Shown piece after piece: positions 21,261-33,165 of a DNA stretch of 64,000 nucleotides; position 1 is the stretch's first letter; every line of letters begins with the position of its first letter. The DNA comes from Rattus norvegicus (taxonomy: Eukaryota; Chordata; Mammalia; Rodentia; Muridae), in the NCBI RefSeq assembly GCF_036323735.1, contig NC_086036.1, positions 43,275,550 to 43,339,549 on the forward strand, given 5' to 3'. A program made the position numbers and the translations under genes. The notes below the pieces were generated by a model. That model had not been told where the DNA came from. It saw nothing but the letters and a program-made list of their open reading frames with translations, and ran no database searches.

Positions 21261-22299
21261 CTTTCTATAGACAGACAGTCAGACAGACAGACCCACACTT
21301 GTATGTTTCCCCATGTAGAAAATTCAAAAATTGATAAATTGAGGTAAGATTATATATATTCTTGAGGAACAACCAATGGCCTTGTCTTGCTTGTAGGCTT
21401 AGAAGATTAATAATGGAAAATGGCAGATAAGTAGCCCTCGAATATGGGTAGACATGTGAAGGTAGATACAACATGTAAAGACTTTTGTTAATATCCTATA
21501 TAATCGAATACATAGAAATATTCTTCACTCTGGACACATTGGGCAACATCAGCTAGTTGAAATTAGTGTTTGCTGTTGACAGGAATGACATCTACAGAAA
21601 TAGTGCTTGTTTCTGCTCTCCAGTTTTATTCCTAGGTGAAGGAGTGCATTACAACACCATTCCTCAAGATCAATCAGTCTATACTGAATTGAACAGATTG
21701 GGTGTTTCCTATATGAAAAAGGCCAGCAGTCATCCTGAGAGAGGAACATTTTTTTGCAAGTATGCATTTGTTTTTTCTGCATGCATAATCAGTCATCATT
21801 GCCATCTAGGTTTATTGGTGTTGGGAACCCACATAGTTGTGGGAACCCACACAGGATTGTATTTAATAAAGAATTGGTGTCACACTGAAGGAGGTCCATG
21901 GTACAAGAGTTACTAGAAGTATTATGTAATGTGTTGTACAAAGTAACTGGACTTAGAGAAGAATGAAATGACCTCATGAAGATTATGTGCTTACACGAAA
22001 TGTTTAAAGTATACTGTTGAGCATATGGGGTACTTCTTGTATTAGGAGCATTTAGAGTACTTCGTGTAACAAATATGAAAGATTCTTTGATCCAGAGCGG
22101 AAGTGGTTCTATCCACTGTCATTATCAATGACCTGAATGACCATCATTGATCATCATTCTGAATGAAAATGCTTTGGTTTCCCTTCTCTATGACACAGCT
22201 CTTTTCTAAGGAGAGGTCCTGATTCTAAATGAAGCAAAATGCATGAAGAGAAAGGGAGAGAGACAGACAGAATCAGAGAAAGACATACAGAGAGACACA
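21261..22299. other. No gene recognised; short (GACA)n and GAGA-rich tracts
   Basis: A (CAGA)n stretch lies at about 21269-21291 and a GAGACAGA-rich purine tract at 22245-22300. An open frame of 119 codons at 21557-21916 has no recognisable domain. Confidence 0.4.
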
Positions 22300-22742
22300 G
22301 AAACCTGCTAGCTGTGGAACAAAACGAGGGAGCCCATAAGCTACAACCTAAACATTGTCACCAGTATATTCTGTTCTCTGTGTTCAGAGAGCAGCAAGCT
22401 AATAGGAAAGCAATTGTACCAGTAAAGGCAACTAGTCTTTATTAGCAGGAGGAAGATGTAAAACTTTTAAGGGGCAGGCAGGAAAATCGTAAAGCCTAGG
22501 TGATCCCCTAGCCAACTTCTGATACTCCTTGGCCTTTACATAATCCAGCAAAAGCCAGCTGCTGTGTTCTGAACCAGTTTTTATGTTCTGACAAAGGTCA
22601 GAATCTCTGTGGCCTCTCCCAGGAGGTGACAAATCATAGCAGGGATACTTAGTAAGACCTTTTCTAGGGTAACAGGAGTTTGTCGGACAGCTGATGTGAG
22701 TTGTACTCTTTTCTGGTGGCAACCTCCTTAGGCCTCATAACA
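22300..22742 (-). mobile_element. Probable solitary rodent ERV LTR, reverse orientation
   Basis: Read in reverse, the unit starts 'tgttatgaggcctaaggagg' near 22742 and carries a 'taataaagactag' poly(A) signal at about 22440, followed by an R/U5-like 140 bp. The TG start and internal poly(A) signal favour an LTR. I could not confirm the other terminus or a flanking duplication. Confidence 0.5.
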
Positions 22743-23839
22743 GTCTAGAATGGCTCCATTCAACATCTCTTTCCTATCTCCCCTCTTCACAATCAGACTG
22801 ACCTCAAGCCTTGATGTTTTTTCAGACTACCAACGTTCTCCCACGGTCTTTCACGAGTAACATTTTTGTATATTTAGTTCACTCAGCATATGTGGTTTTT
22901 CTCTTGCCATAACACAACTGTAAATAAAACTTGCTGACCTGCTATTACTATTCAAAGCAAGGAGATGGTCCCTTCAGCCTCTACCAGGTCTTTGAAGTAG
23001 AGCTTTTTCTTCATATTGTGGGTATTCAGTGTCCTCAGATGGTGTCTGATAATATACTGCCTTCCATTTTCTACATTTATCCATTTTGTATAATATTCAG
23101 GGAGATGTGTAAATCATAAAACATTCTGCATTCAAAATCGACCACTTGTGTAAGGGGTTTGTTGTATTCATGGGAAATTGTTACAGAAAGCAAGGCAAGA
23201 AGGGAAGAAAGTCCTTAATTAAAAAGAACCACTGTCATGAGTAAACAGCCACTGTTTTTCTTTAGCTGTAATCCCTTGGCTATAGATCACACAGACTTCA
23301 TAGAAAAGCAGCTGCTTCACTAATAATCTTTGGCCATGATACAGCCAATTAATTACTCAGTCATCTCATAAAAGTTCCCATGTTGTCCCTTGAATATTCT
23401 TTTTCAAGAATTTTTTAGTATTTCAATATGCTAGATTAAAATATAAATTTACAAAAAAGAATCAGTTTTTCTTGCCCTCTTTCTAAAACCCAATTATGTA
23501 CATAGCATTTGATAACTCCAGATAATATAGTCTGTGGGCCTGCAGAGTGTATTTGTGGTGCTAATTTAAAATTAGCTCAATGCTGTTTTACTATGGTATG
23601 AAAAGTGATAGAAAAATTGCTTGTAAATTCTTCATGTGGTGAGACATTTAGACTTCATAAGACTGACCTTCATGAGGTCCAACTCTTCATAAGATTTGGA
23701 ATCGTGATTTTCTTTTTAAATTCTATGATCTATATGCAAAACCCAAGTTTACACATTTTTAGAGTATTGTAATTGTATTCTTTTTAATAAGATGATGTTT
23801 TTATAAGATCACTATCTTAAGTTGTTGAAGAAAATTTTA
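22743..23839. other. No gene recognised; unassigned AT-rich sequence
   Basis: Nothing recognisable beyond low-complexity AT content. Confidence 0.4.
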
Positions 23840-24350
23840 ATCCTGATCCGTGGTTTCTACCCTGCCTTTGATCATTTAATTCCTGGATAAAATACACACC
23901 CCTTTTCATTTACAATAATTTTTAATCAGCCTAAAAACTGGGCAAATATGTACCCTTTATGCTATTAGAATCTACTTTCCTATTGATAAGCCCGAGTTAT
24001 TACTTACTATATTTAATCTGTGCTACTCTCAACTCCAACTGTCCAGCCTGTAGGGCCAAATTTTCATGACTCACCTAGCCCATGACAGCTTTTCTGTTCT
24101 GCTCTGGTTTTTATTTTCCCTGTGGTTCTCCTTTGACTCTCCAGGCTTCAGAACCCTAAAACCCACCTATGTCTTTCTGCAAAGCTATTTGCTGTTGGCA
24201 TCTTTATTCACCATTCAGAAATAAATTGGGCACAAGGCCATATAGGGACACTAGGGTCTACATGCAGACTTTCTCCTTTCTGAGGCAACAAGATCCTGGG
24301 GGCCTGCATTTAACATCACAAAATATGCAAAATATCAAATTTCAACATTA
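23840..24350 (-). mobile_element. Rodent LTR-like repeat, copy A
   Basis: Shares ordered blocks with 31405-31910: 'gtttctacc', 'actgggcaaatatgtaccct', 'cctattgataa', 'gttggcatctttattcacca' and 'gcatttaacatcacaaaata'. The reversed AATAAA-like signal ('ctttatt') suggests minus orientation. Probably a rodent ERV LTR; I do not assign a family. Confidence 0.5.
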
Positions 24351-24762
24351 GGTAGAGTTTCTGTTGGTATAATGAATAAGATTGACCAAAAGCAACTTGG
24401 GGAAGAAAGGCTTGGTTTCAGTTATAGCTTGTACTCTATCATCCAGAGAAGTCAGGGCAAAAACTCAAGGCAGAAACTTAGAGACAGGTACATGCTGAAG
24501 AGGCCATGGAGGGATGCTGCTTACTGGTTTGCTCCTCCTTTTTTTTCCACACAGAATGAGCAACCCAAGGGTGACAGGGACCACAGTGAGTTAGGTTCTC
24601 TCATATCAATTATCAATCAAGAAAATATAAAACAGGCTTGCCCCAAAACAATCCTAATTGAGGTGGCTTCTTCCAAAATGACTCTAGCTTATGTCATGTT
24701 GAAATAAATCTAGTCAGCACTATTATAGAGTCCATGACTTAGAAAATCTAAATGATGCTATT
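24351..24762. other. No gene recognised; unassigned
   Basis: An open frame of 111 codons spans 24372-24707, but it has no known domain and does not look conserved to me. Confidence 0.4.
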
Positions 24763-24777
24763 GAAAAGACCTTTGTG
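24763..24777 (+). repeat. Target-site duplication, left (gaaaagacctttgtg)
   Basis: Matches 30867-30881 with one mismatch in 15 bp, bracketing a full L1. Confidence 0.8.
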
Positions 24778-25306
24778 GCTTCTGCTCCAAGTGACCCGCC
24801 TGGTGGCCTCAGAAAACACAAAGGAAGAAGTTTTCTGGGACAAAACACTTGAGTGTATGCATGTGCCCGGAGCTGAACCACTCCCACAGCTCTCTGTACC
24901 CAAATGCCTTGAGGGAGAGAGATATACTCTCAGAAGTGCAGACAATCCTGAGTGCTCAGGAGAGACCCCCACTTCTGCTCACATTCCTGGTTCAAGAGGA
25001 ACCTGGTACAGCCCTCCTAGAAACCTAGGAGCAGACAGGGGCAGGACACTTTCGGTTTCTGCCTGAGCCCAAAGCTGAAAGTCAGTCTCCTGGAGCACTG
25101 ACAAACCTGAAAGCAGAGGTAAGACCAATTCTTCTGCTCCAAACACCCTCTCTGGAGGCTTCAGAACACACAAACTCAGGAGTAGCTCTCTGTTCCCTGA
25201 TCCAGCTGAATAAAAACAGGTCTACAGGAGTGCTGACACATAGGCTTACAGGAAGGTCAAACCACTGTCAGAAACAGCAAGATAAGCTAACACCAGAGGC
25301 AACTTG
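24778..25306 (+). promoter_or_regulatory. LINE-1 5' UTR, decayed
   Basis: Lies directly before the ORF1 relic and is the counterpart, in plus orientation, of 12547-13286. 'acttgggatcatcagagccc' of ORF1 follows. It is CpG-poor. Confidence 0.7.
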
Positions 25307-26393
25307 TTGGTGAGGCAAGAGCAGGAATCTAAGCAACAAAATCTAAGACTACTTGGGATCATCAGAGCCCAGTTCTCCCACCAAAGCAAATACTAGATAT
25401 CCCAAAACATCAGAAAAGTAAGATTTAGATTTAAAATCACATCTCACAATGATGATGGAGGACTTTAAGAAGGACATAAATAACTTCCTTAAAGAAACAC
25501 AGGACAACCCGGGTAAACAAGGAGAAGCCCTTGAATGAAAAGAAAACATAAAAATCCCTTAAAGAATTACAGGAAAACACAATCAAACAGGTGAAGGAAA
25601 TGAACAAAACCACTCAGGATTTAAAAATGGAAATAGAAACAATAAAGAAAGCACAAAACAAAGGGAGGCTACCCTGGAGATAGAAAACCTAGAAAAGAGA
25701 TCAGGAGTCATAGATGCAAGCATCACCATCAGCATACAAGAGATAGAAGAGAGAATCTCAGGGGCAGATGATACCATAGAAAACATTGACACAACTGTCA
25801 AAGATAATGTAAAATGCCAAAAGCTCCTAACCCAAAACATTCAGGAAATCCAGGACACAATTAAAATATCAAACCTAAGGATAATAGGTATAGAAGAGAG
25901 CAAAAATCCCCATTTAAAGGGCAAGTAAATACCTTCAACAAAATTATAAAAGAAACTTTCCCTAACCTAAAGAAAGATATGACAGTAAACATACAAAAAG
26001 CCTACAGAACTCCAAATAGATTGGACCAGAAGAGAAATTCCATCCAATACATAATAGTCAAAACACCAAATGCACAAAACAAAGAAAGAATATTAAAAGC
26101 AGTAAGGGAAAAAGGTCAAGTAACTTATAAAGGCAGATCTATAAGAATTACAACAAACTTCTCACCAGAGACTATGAAAGCCAGAAGATTCTGGCAGATG
26201 TCAAACAGACTCAAAGAGAACACAAATGCCAGCCCAGGGTACTATATCCAGCAAAACTCTCAATTAACATAGGTGGAGAAACCAAGACATTCCATGACAA
26301 AACCAAATATCTTTCTGCAAATCAGCCCTACAAAGGATAATAGATGAAAAACTCCAATAGCAGAAGGGAATACACCCTAGAAAAAGAAGAAAG
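25307..26393 (+). pseudogene. LINE-1 ORF1 relic
   Basis: The usual ATG is changed ('ttggtgaggcaagagcagga' at about 25304). The coiled-coil region is out of frame in places. The RRM and C-terminal part is readable as 97 codons at 25979-26272 ('KAYRTPNRLDQKRNSIQY', 'NAQNKERILKAVREKGQVTY'), followed by the ORF1 C-terminus 'EYTLEKEERN' at about 26365-26393. The normal stop after that motif is lost, so the frame runs on into ORF2 upstream sequence. ORF1p would be an RNA chaperone; this copy cannot make it. Confidence 0.85.
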
Positions 26394-26454
26394 AAATCTC
26401 CTTGCAAGGAAACCAAAAGGAGAGAGAAAAACAAACATAATTTCACCTCTAACA

Positions 26455-29400
26455 AGAAAAATAACAGGAAACAACAATCCTGATTCCTTAATAGCTCTCA
26501 GCAACAATAGACTTAGTTCTCAAATAAAAAGACATAGACTACCAGACTGGATATGTAAAGAGGACCCAGAATATTGCAGCATACAGGAATCACACCTCAG
26601 TGACAAAGACAGACACTACCTCAGAGTACAAGGCTGGAAAACAATTTTCCAAGTAAATGATTCCAAGAAAAAAGCTTGCGTAGCAGTTCTAATATTGAAT
26701 AAAATCGATTTTCAACCAAAAGTTATAAAAAGGATAAGGAAGTACATTTCATATTCATCAAAGGAAAAATCCACCAAGATGAACTCTCAATCCTGAATAT
26801 CTATGCTCCAAATGCAAGGGCACATACATTCATAAGAGAAACTTTACTAAAGCTCAAAGCACACATTGAACTTCACACAATAATAGTAGGAGATTTCAAC
26901 ACCCCACTCTCATGGAAACAGACACTAACAGAGACATAGAGAAACTAACAGAAGTTATGAACCAAATGGATTTAATAGATATTTATAGAACATTTCATCC
27001 TAAAACAAAAGAATATAACTTCTCAGTGCCTCATGATCCCTTCTCCAAAATCGACCATATAGTTGGTCACAAAACAGGCCTCAACAGATACAGGGAGATA
27101 GAAATAATCCATGCATCCTATTAGATCACCACGGACTAAGGCTGCTCTTCAATAAAAATAATGACAGAACACCCACATATAGATGGAAGTTGAACAGTAC
27201 TCTACTCAATGATAAGTTGGTAAAGGAAAAAATAAAGAAAGAAATTAAAGACACTTTAGAATTTAATGAACATGAAGGCACAACATACCCAAACTTATGG
27301 GACACAATGAAAGCAGTGCTAAAAGGAAAACGCATAACTCTGAGTGCTTCCAAAAAGAAACAGGAAAGCATACATTTGCAGCTTGAAAGTACACGTAAAT
27401 CTCTAGAACAAAAAGAAGCAAATACATCCAAGAGGAGTAGAAGGTAGGAAATAATCAAACTTAGGTGTGATATCAACCAAGTATAAACAAAAAGAACTAT
27501 ACAAAGAATCAACAAAACCCAGAGTTGGTTCTTTGAGAAAATCATCAAGATAGAGAAACCTTAGCCAGACTAATCCGAGAACACAGAGAGAATATCCAAA
27601 TTAAACAAAATCAAAAATGAAAAGGGAGAGATAACAACAGAATCTGAGGAAATTAAAAAAATCATCATACCCTACTAAAAAAGCCTATACTCAACAAAAC
27701 TGGAAGATTTGGATGCAACAGACAATTTTCGAGACAAATACCAGGTATCAAAGTTTAATCAGGATCAAATAAACCATCTAAACTGTCCCATAACTCCTAA
27801 AGAAATAGAAGCAGTTATTAAAAGTCTCACAACCAAAAATACCCAGTACAAGATGGGTTTAGTACAGAATTCTATCAGAATTTCATAGAAGACCTCATAC
27901 CAATACTGTCCAAATTATTCCACAAAATAGAATCAGACAGAGCACTACCCAAATCCTTCTATAAGCCACATTTATGCTTATAACTAAACCACACAAAGAC
28001 CCAACAACAAAAGAGAACTTTAGCCCAATTTCCGTTATGAATATCAATGCAAAAATACTCAATAAAATTCTCACAGACTGAATCCAAGAACATAACAAAA
28101 GGACCATCCATCACAATCAAGTAGGCTTCACCCCAGGGATGCAGGGATGGTTCAATATACAGAAATCCAGCAATGTAATACACTATGTAAATAAACTCAA
28201 AGGAAAAAAAACACATGATCATCTCATTAGATGGTGAGAAAGCATTTGACAAAATTCAATACTCCTTTATGTTAAAAGTATCGGAAAAATCAGGAATGCA
28301 AGGCTCATACCTAAACATAATAAGAGTAATATACAGGAACCCAGTTGCCAGCATCAAACTATATGGATAGAAACTTGAAGCAATCCCTCTAAAATCAGGG
28401 ACTAGACAAGGCTGCCCACTCTCTCCCTACTTATTCAATATAGTACTCGAAGTTCTAGCCATAGCAGTCAGACAACAAAAGGAAGTCAAAGGGATAAAAA
28501 TTGGAAAGGAAGAAGTCAAACTATCACTATTTGCAGATGATATGATAGTGTATTTAAATGACCCCAAAAGTTCAACCAGAGAAGTACTAAGCCTGATAAA
28601 CAACTTCAGCAGAGTGGCTAGATATAAAATTAACTCAAACAAATCAGTAGTCTTCCTCTACTCAAAGGATAAATAGGCTGAGAAAGAAATTAGGGAAATG
28701 ACACCCTTCACAATAGTCACAAATAACATAAATATCACAGTATTATTCTAACCAAGCAAGTGAAAGATCTGTATGACAAGAACTTCAAGTCTCTGAAGTA
28801 AGAAATTGAAGATGATCTCAGAAGATGGAAAGACCTCCCACATTCATGGATTGGCAGGATTAATATAGTAAAAATGGCTATTTTGCCAAAAGCAATTGAT
28901 GGGATTCAATTCCCATCAAAATTCCAACTCAATTCTTCATAGTGTTAGAAAGATGAAATTTGAAATTTCATTTGGAATAAGAAAAAGCCCAGGATAGCGA
29001 AAACTATCCTTAACAATAAAAGAACTTCTGGGGGAATCACCATCCTTGACATCAAGCTGTATTACAAAGCAATAGTGATAAAATCTGTATGGTATTGGTA
29101 CAGCTATTGACACTTAATCTTGACAAAAAGCTAAAATTATCCAGTGGAAAAAAGATAGCATTTTCAACAACGTGCTGGTTCAACTGGAGGTCAGAATGTA
29201 GAAGAATGCAAATTGACCCATTCTTATCTCCCTGTACAAAACTCAAGTCCAAGTGGATCAAAGACCTCCACATCAAACCAGATACATTCAAACTAATAGA
29301 AGAAAAAGTGGGGAAGAGCCTCGAACACATGGGCCCTGGAGAAAATTTCCCGAACAAAACAGCAACGGCTTATGCTCTAAAATCAAGAATCGACAAATGG

Positions 29401-30170
29401 GACCTCATAAAACTGCAAAGCTTTTGTAAGGCAAAGGACACTGTCATTAGCAACCTACAGATTGGGAAAAGATCTTTAGCAATCCTACATCTGATAGAGG
29501 GCTAATATCCAAAATATACAAAGAACTCAAGAAGTTAGACTCCAGAGAGCCAAATAACCCTATTAAAAATGGGCTACAGAGCTAAACAAAGATTTCTCAG
29601 CTGAGGAATATCAAATGGATGAGAAGTACCTAAAGAAATGTTCAACATCCTTAGTCAACAGGGAAATGCAAATCCAAACAGCCCTGAGATTCCATCTCAT
29701 ACCAGTCAGAATGGCTAAGATAAAAAACTCAGGTGACAGTACATTCTGACAAGGATGTGGAGAAAAAAGAACACTTCTCTATTGTTCGTGGGATTGCATA
29801 CTGGTACAACCACTCTGGAAATCATTCTGGAGGTTCCTCAGAAACTTTGACATAGTACTACATGAGAACCCAGGTATGTCACTCCTGGAAATTTACCCAA
29901 AAGATGCTCCACCATAATAAAGATACATGCATGTTCATAACAGCCTTATAACAGCCAACAACTGGAAAGAATCCAGATGCCCTTAAACAGAGGAATGGAT
30001 ACAGAAAACGTGGTACAAGTGCACAATGGAGTACTACTCACCTATCAAAAACAATGACTTCATGAAATTCTTAGGCAAATGGATGGAACTAGACAATATC
30101 ATCGTGAATGTGGTAACCCAATCACAAAAAACACACATGGTATGCACTCACTAATAAGTGGATATTAACC
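26455..30170 (+). pseudogene. LINE-1 ORF2 relic (endonuclease-reverse transcriptase)
   Basis: The ORF2 start codon position reads 'aagaaaaataacagga', so the initiator is absent. Endonuclease pieces appear at 26344-26796 ('DKDRHYLRVQGWKTIFQ') and 26912-27124 ('DHIVGHKTGLNRYREIE'). Reverse-transcriptase text follows at 28390-28560, including an intact-looking 'FADDMIVYLND' stretch, and C-terminal text at 29089-29505 ('FCKAKDTVISNLQIGKRS'). About 60 bp are missing near 29105, where 'ggtacag' jumps to a decayed version of the 'HLIFDKG' coding region. Multiple stops and frameshifts rule out function. Confidence 0.88.
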
Positions 30171-30866
30171 CATAAGCTCAAATTACACAAAATAAGCATT
30201 CAACAGACCACATGAAGCTCAAGAAGAAGTAAGACCAAAGTGTGAATTCTTCAATACTTCTTAAAAGGGGGAACAAAAAATTCACAGGAGGGGATATGGT
30301 GCCAAATGTTGGAACAGATATTAAAAGAATGGCCATTCAGACCCTGCCACACCTGGGGTTCCAGCATGTACATATATATACATAGCCACCAAAACTAGAC
30401 AATATTGATGAAACCAAGAAGTGCATGCTGACATAGCTGTCTGCTGACAGGTTCATCCAGAGTGTGGAAAATACTGAGGTGAATGTTATCAGCAAAGCTT
30501 TGAACTGAGAACAGGGTCCTTGTTGGAGGAACTGAAGGGGTTTGTAACCCCATAAGAACATCAATATAAATCAACCATAGTTCTCAAGGACTAAACCGCT
30601 ACCCATGGACCTGCCCATGGCTCCAGGTGCATATGTAGCAGAGGATGGCCTTGTTGGGAGGAGAAGCCTTTGGTTTTACCAAGGCTGGATACCACAGTGT
30701 AGGGGAATGTCAAGGCAGGTAGGCAGGAAGCGGAGTGGTTGGATAGGGGAACACTCTTATAGAAGAGCGGGATGGGGATGGGATATGTGGCTTATGGACT
30801 GGAAACTGGGAAAGGGAATAACATTTGAAATGTAAATAAAAAATATCCAATAAAAAATGAAAAAAA

Positions 30867-30881
30867 GAAAAGACCTATGTG
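30867..30881 (+). repeat. Target-site duplication, right (gaaaagacctatgtg)
   Basis: Partner of 24763-24777, one mismatch (t/a). Confidence 0.8.
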
Positions 30882-31062
30882 AAATTTGGTGTAAAACCAG
30901 CTCATCTTTTTTTAATTCAATGGAAGAGGAGCATGTGTTTTTTAACTAATAGTCAGGTACTACAGACCATTCTGTGAGTCATAAATTGAATAGTATGATT
31001 GGAGATAAATTTTTTGAATCCTGATTAAGGATTTAAGTGTTCATCAAATGGGCATGAGTTTA

Positions 31063-31179
<117 letters not shown>

Positions 31180-31182
31180 GAA

Positions 31183-31290
31183 AGACTGGGATCTTCTTAT
31201 GTTGTCCAGGTTGGCATTTAACTCATGATCCTCTTCTGTCAGTCTATCAAGTGGGTGGATCATGGGCATGCACCACTATGATTGGCTCTT
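31183..31290 (-). mobile_element. B1/7SL-derived SINE, reverse orientation
   Basis: The reversed 7SL-SINE pattern is clear: 'cttatgttgtccaggttggc', 'aactcatgatcctcttctgt' and 'gggcatgcaccactatgatt'. The AG tract next to it sits at the 3' tail side of neither end, so the repeat is not simply its poly(A). Confidence 0.75.
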
Positions 31291-31404
31291 GAGACTTTGA
31301 ATTTAATTTTTCCTGTTAATTATTTAAATGAAAATAGTACTTCTACAGTTCAAACCAAACACTCTTGAACTCTACGAATGACATGCACTGTGTTACAGTT
31401 TATA

Positions 31405-31910
31405 TTCAATCTCGAACCAAGGTTTCTACCCCACTTTTTAATCATGCTGTTCCCAGACTTAAAAAAATAAAGCTCACAATCTTTCTATGTATAAGCCTAA
31501 ATCAGGAGGCAAGCTGGGCAGATATCTACCCTCTAAGCTATTATGTCTATTTGCCTGCCAATAACACTGAGTTATAACTTGTTATGGTCCATCTGGGCTG
31601 CTCTTAATGACAGTTGGCCAGCCCATGGCCATGTTTTGACAATCTTTACCCCATGGCATTTTCTCATCTCTCTACCTTCTCCTCTCTTCCTCCTCTTGTG
31701 TTGCCCTTCAGACCCTAACCTTGGGAACCACAAACCTCACTTATGCTCTGCCTGGGTATAGGTTGTAGGCATCTTTACGTAACCAATCATTTAAATTAAA
31801 AAGCAAGTTCACATTGTAAGATGCAGATTCCCTCGTACCTGTGGGCAACCTTTGGGGCCAATGTTTAGCATCATCACACATAGCAAAGGAGCAAACCTCA
31901 ACTGCATATT
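31405..31910 (-). mobile_element. Rodent LTR-like repeat, copy B
   Basis: Same family as 23840-24350: 'gtttctaccccactttttaa', 'gctgggcagatatctaccct', 'gcctgccaataacactgagt', 'ggcatctttacgtaaccaat' and 'tttagcatcatcaca' follow in the same order and orientation. Probably an ERV LTR; no coding region attached. Confidence 0.55.
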
Positions 31911-32449
31911 GTATGAAGGGTATAAATGCTTGTCCTGGTTTGACTTCTATACTTCTCTTTATGGAGAGCTCATTCACTCATGTGAACCTTGTTTTCTTAC
32001 TGGGAACCCTTCTCTAATGTTCACAGTGATTCAAATTGTGCTGCCTGATGTATTTTCCTCTTCAATTTTTAAAAAATGCATATGGTTTATAGAACAGCAG
32101 TGTTTGTAGCACTCAAGAGTTTGGTTAGAAATCTCAGTCTCTGCTTAGTAGTCATTGAATAAAATAAAGAGGAGATTCCCATGCCTGATCTCAAAGGCAC
32201 TCGTCTTCTTTGAGTCTTTTGAAGATTTACCAGTGGTTTCCTTTGACCCTCTGCTAATAGTTTTTTCCTGCCTGGGCTCCTCATGTGCTCAAATGCTTTT
32301 TCATGCTGTGCTTCCTAGACCCTCTTCTGTAGCACTTTCTTCCTTCTTTTTATTTTAGCTAAAAATGGGTAATTAGAATAGTTTTGTAGTTTAAACACTC
32401 TGATTTACACAGCCTTTTGATTAGTTGTTGCGTGGTGTTCCTTAAATCA
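31911..32449. other. No gene recognised; unassigned
   Basis: Short open frames only, with no domain or repeat I can name. Confidence 0.4.
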
Positions 32450-33165
32450 TGCCTGAACAGATGGCAATGAACAGGAGATCTTTAGAGTTTGGAACACTCA
32501 GTTCTCCATGGAATGATTTCTTCAAGCCCTTCCCTTCAAGGATCAGAAAGTTAGACAGAAGAGGAATAAGAAATACTGTAAGAGTCAGAGGTTACAGATG
32601 ACTACAAGGATAACAGTATCTTCCAAAAATAATAGAACTGATGTACATATGAGCCCATAGAGTCTGTGTCAACACGCAAGACCAGTACAGGTTCAAGCCC
32701 AGACAGGAGAGCAAGCACAGAGAAGGGGATGTGGACATGAGGTCTCATCCCTATCTAGGAAACTATTTGCAACTGAAACTCAATAGCAAAGGGGAAGTCA
32801 GTTTTCTCCATTGAACCCTTATTGGGTATATCAATATTGGATATACTATAGCAGAAATCCCATGTCCTAGAGTAGTTGGTCAACACAAAATGAACTCAAC
32901 CATATTTTTATTTCATTTTGTTTAGTTTTGGCTTTTTTGTCTTATTGGTCTTTTGATTGTTCATTTTCATTTTTGTTTTGTGATTTTTGTATTTCCTGCA
33001 TGTGTATGTGGGCTTCTTGATTTATTAAAATGTTTATGTTTTTTTTAAGACAGAGAGAAATAACATAAATCTGGATAGGGAGGGAGGTGGAGAGAAACAG
33101 GAGAGAGAAAATCATGATCAAAATGTATTGTATGAAAATAATTTTCAACAGAAAAGGAAGTGATT
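32450..33165 (+). mobile_element. Lx-type LINE-1 3' end
   Basis: The Lx 3'-UTR order is nearly complete: 'gaacactcagttctccatgg', 'gtaagagtcagaggttac', 'gtcagttttctccattgaac', 'gtagttggtcaacacaaaat', 'gtcttattggtcttttgatt', 'gatcaaaatgtattgtatga' and an A-rich end. It is 5' truncated in the 3' UTR and holds no ORF. Confidence 0.8.

Larger units (their letters stand above)
24778..30866 (+). mobile_element. Essentially full-length, decayed LINE-1 (about 6.1 kb)
   Basis: All parts are present in order: 5' UTR (24778-25306), ORF1 (about 25307-26393), ORF2 (about 26455-30170) and a 3' UTR ending 'gaaatgtaaataaaaaatat' with an A-rich tail to 30866. A 15-bp target duplication with one mismatch flanks it. 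Stops, frameshifts and small deletions are spread over both ORFs, so it is dead and clearly older than the copy at 54.5-60.8 kb. Confidence 0.93.

Noticed and set aside
21557..21916. Possible coding exon (119 codons)
   Set aside because: No domain recognised, and the text has no conserved pattern I know; a frame of this length is expected by chance in 64 kb.
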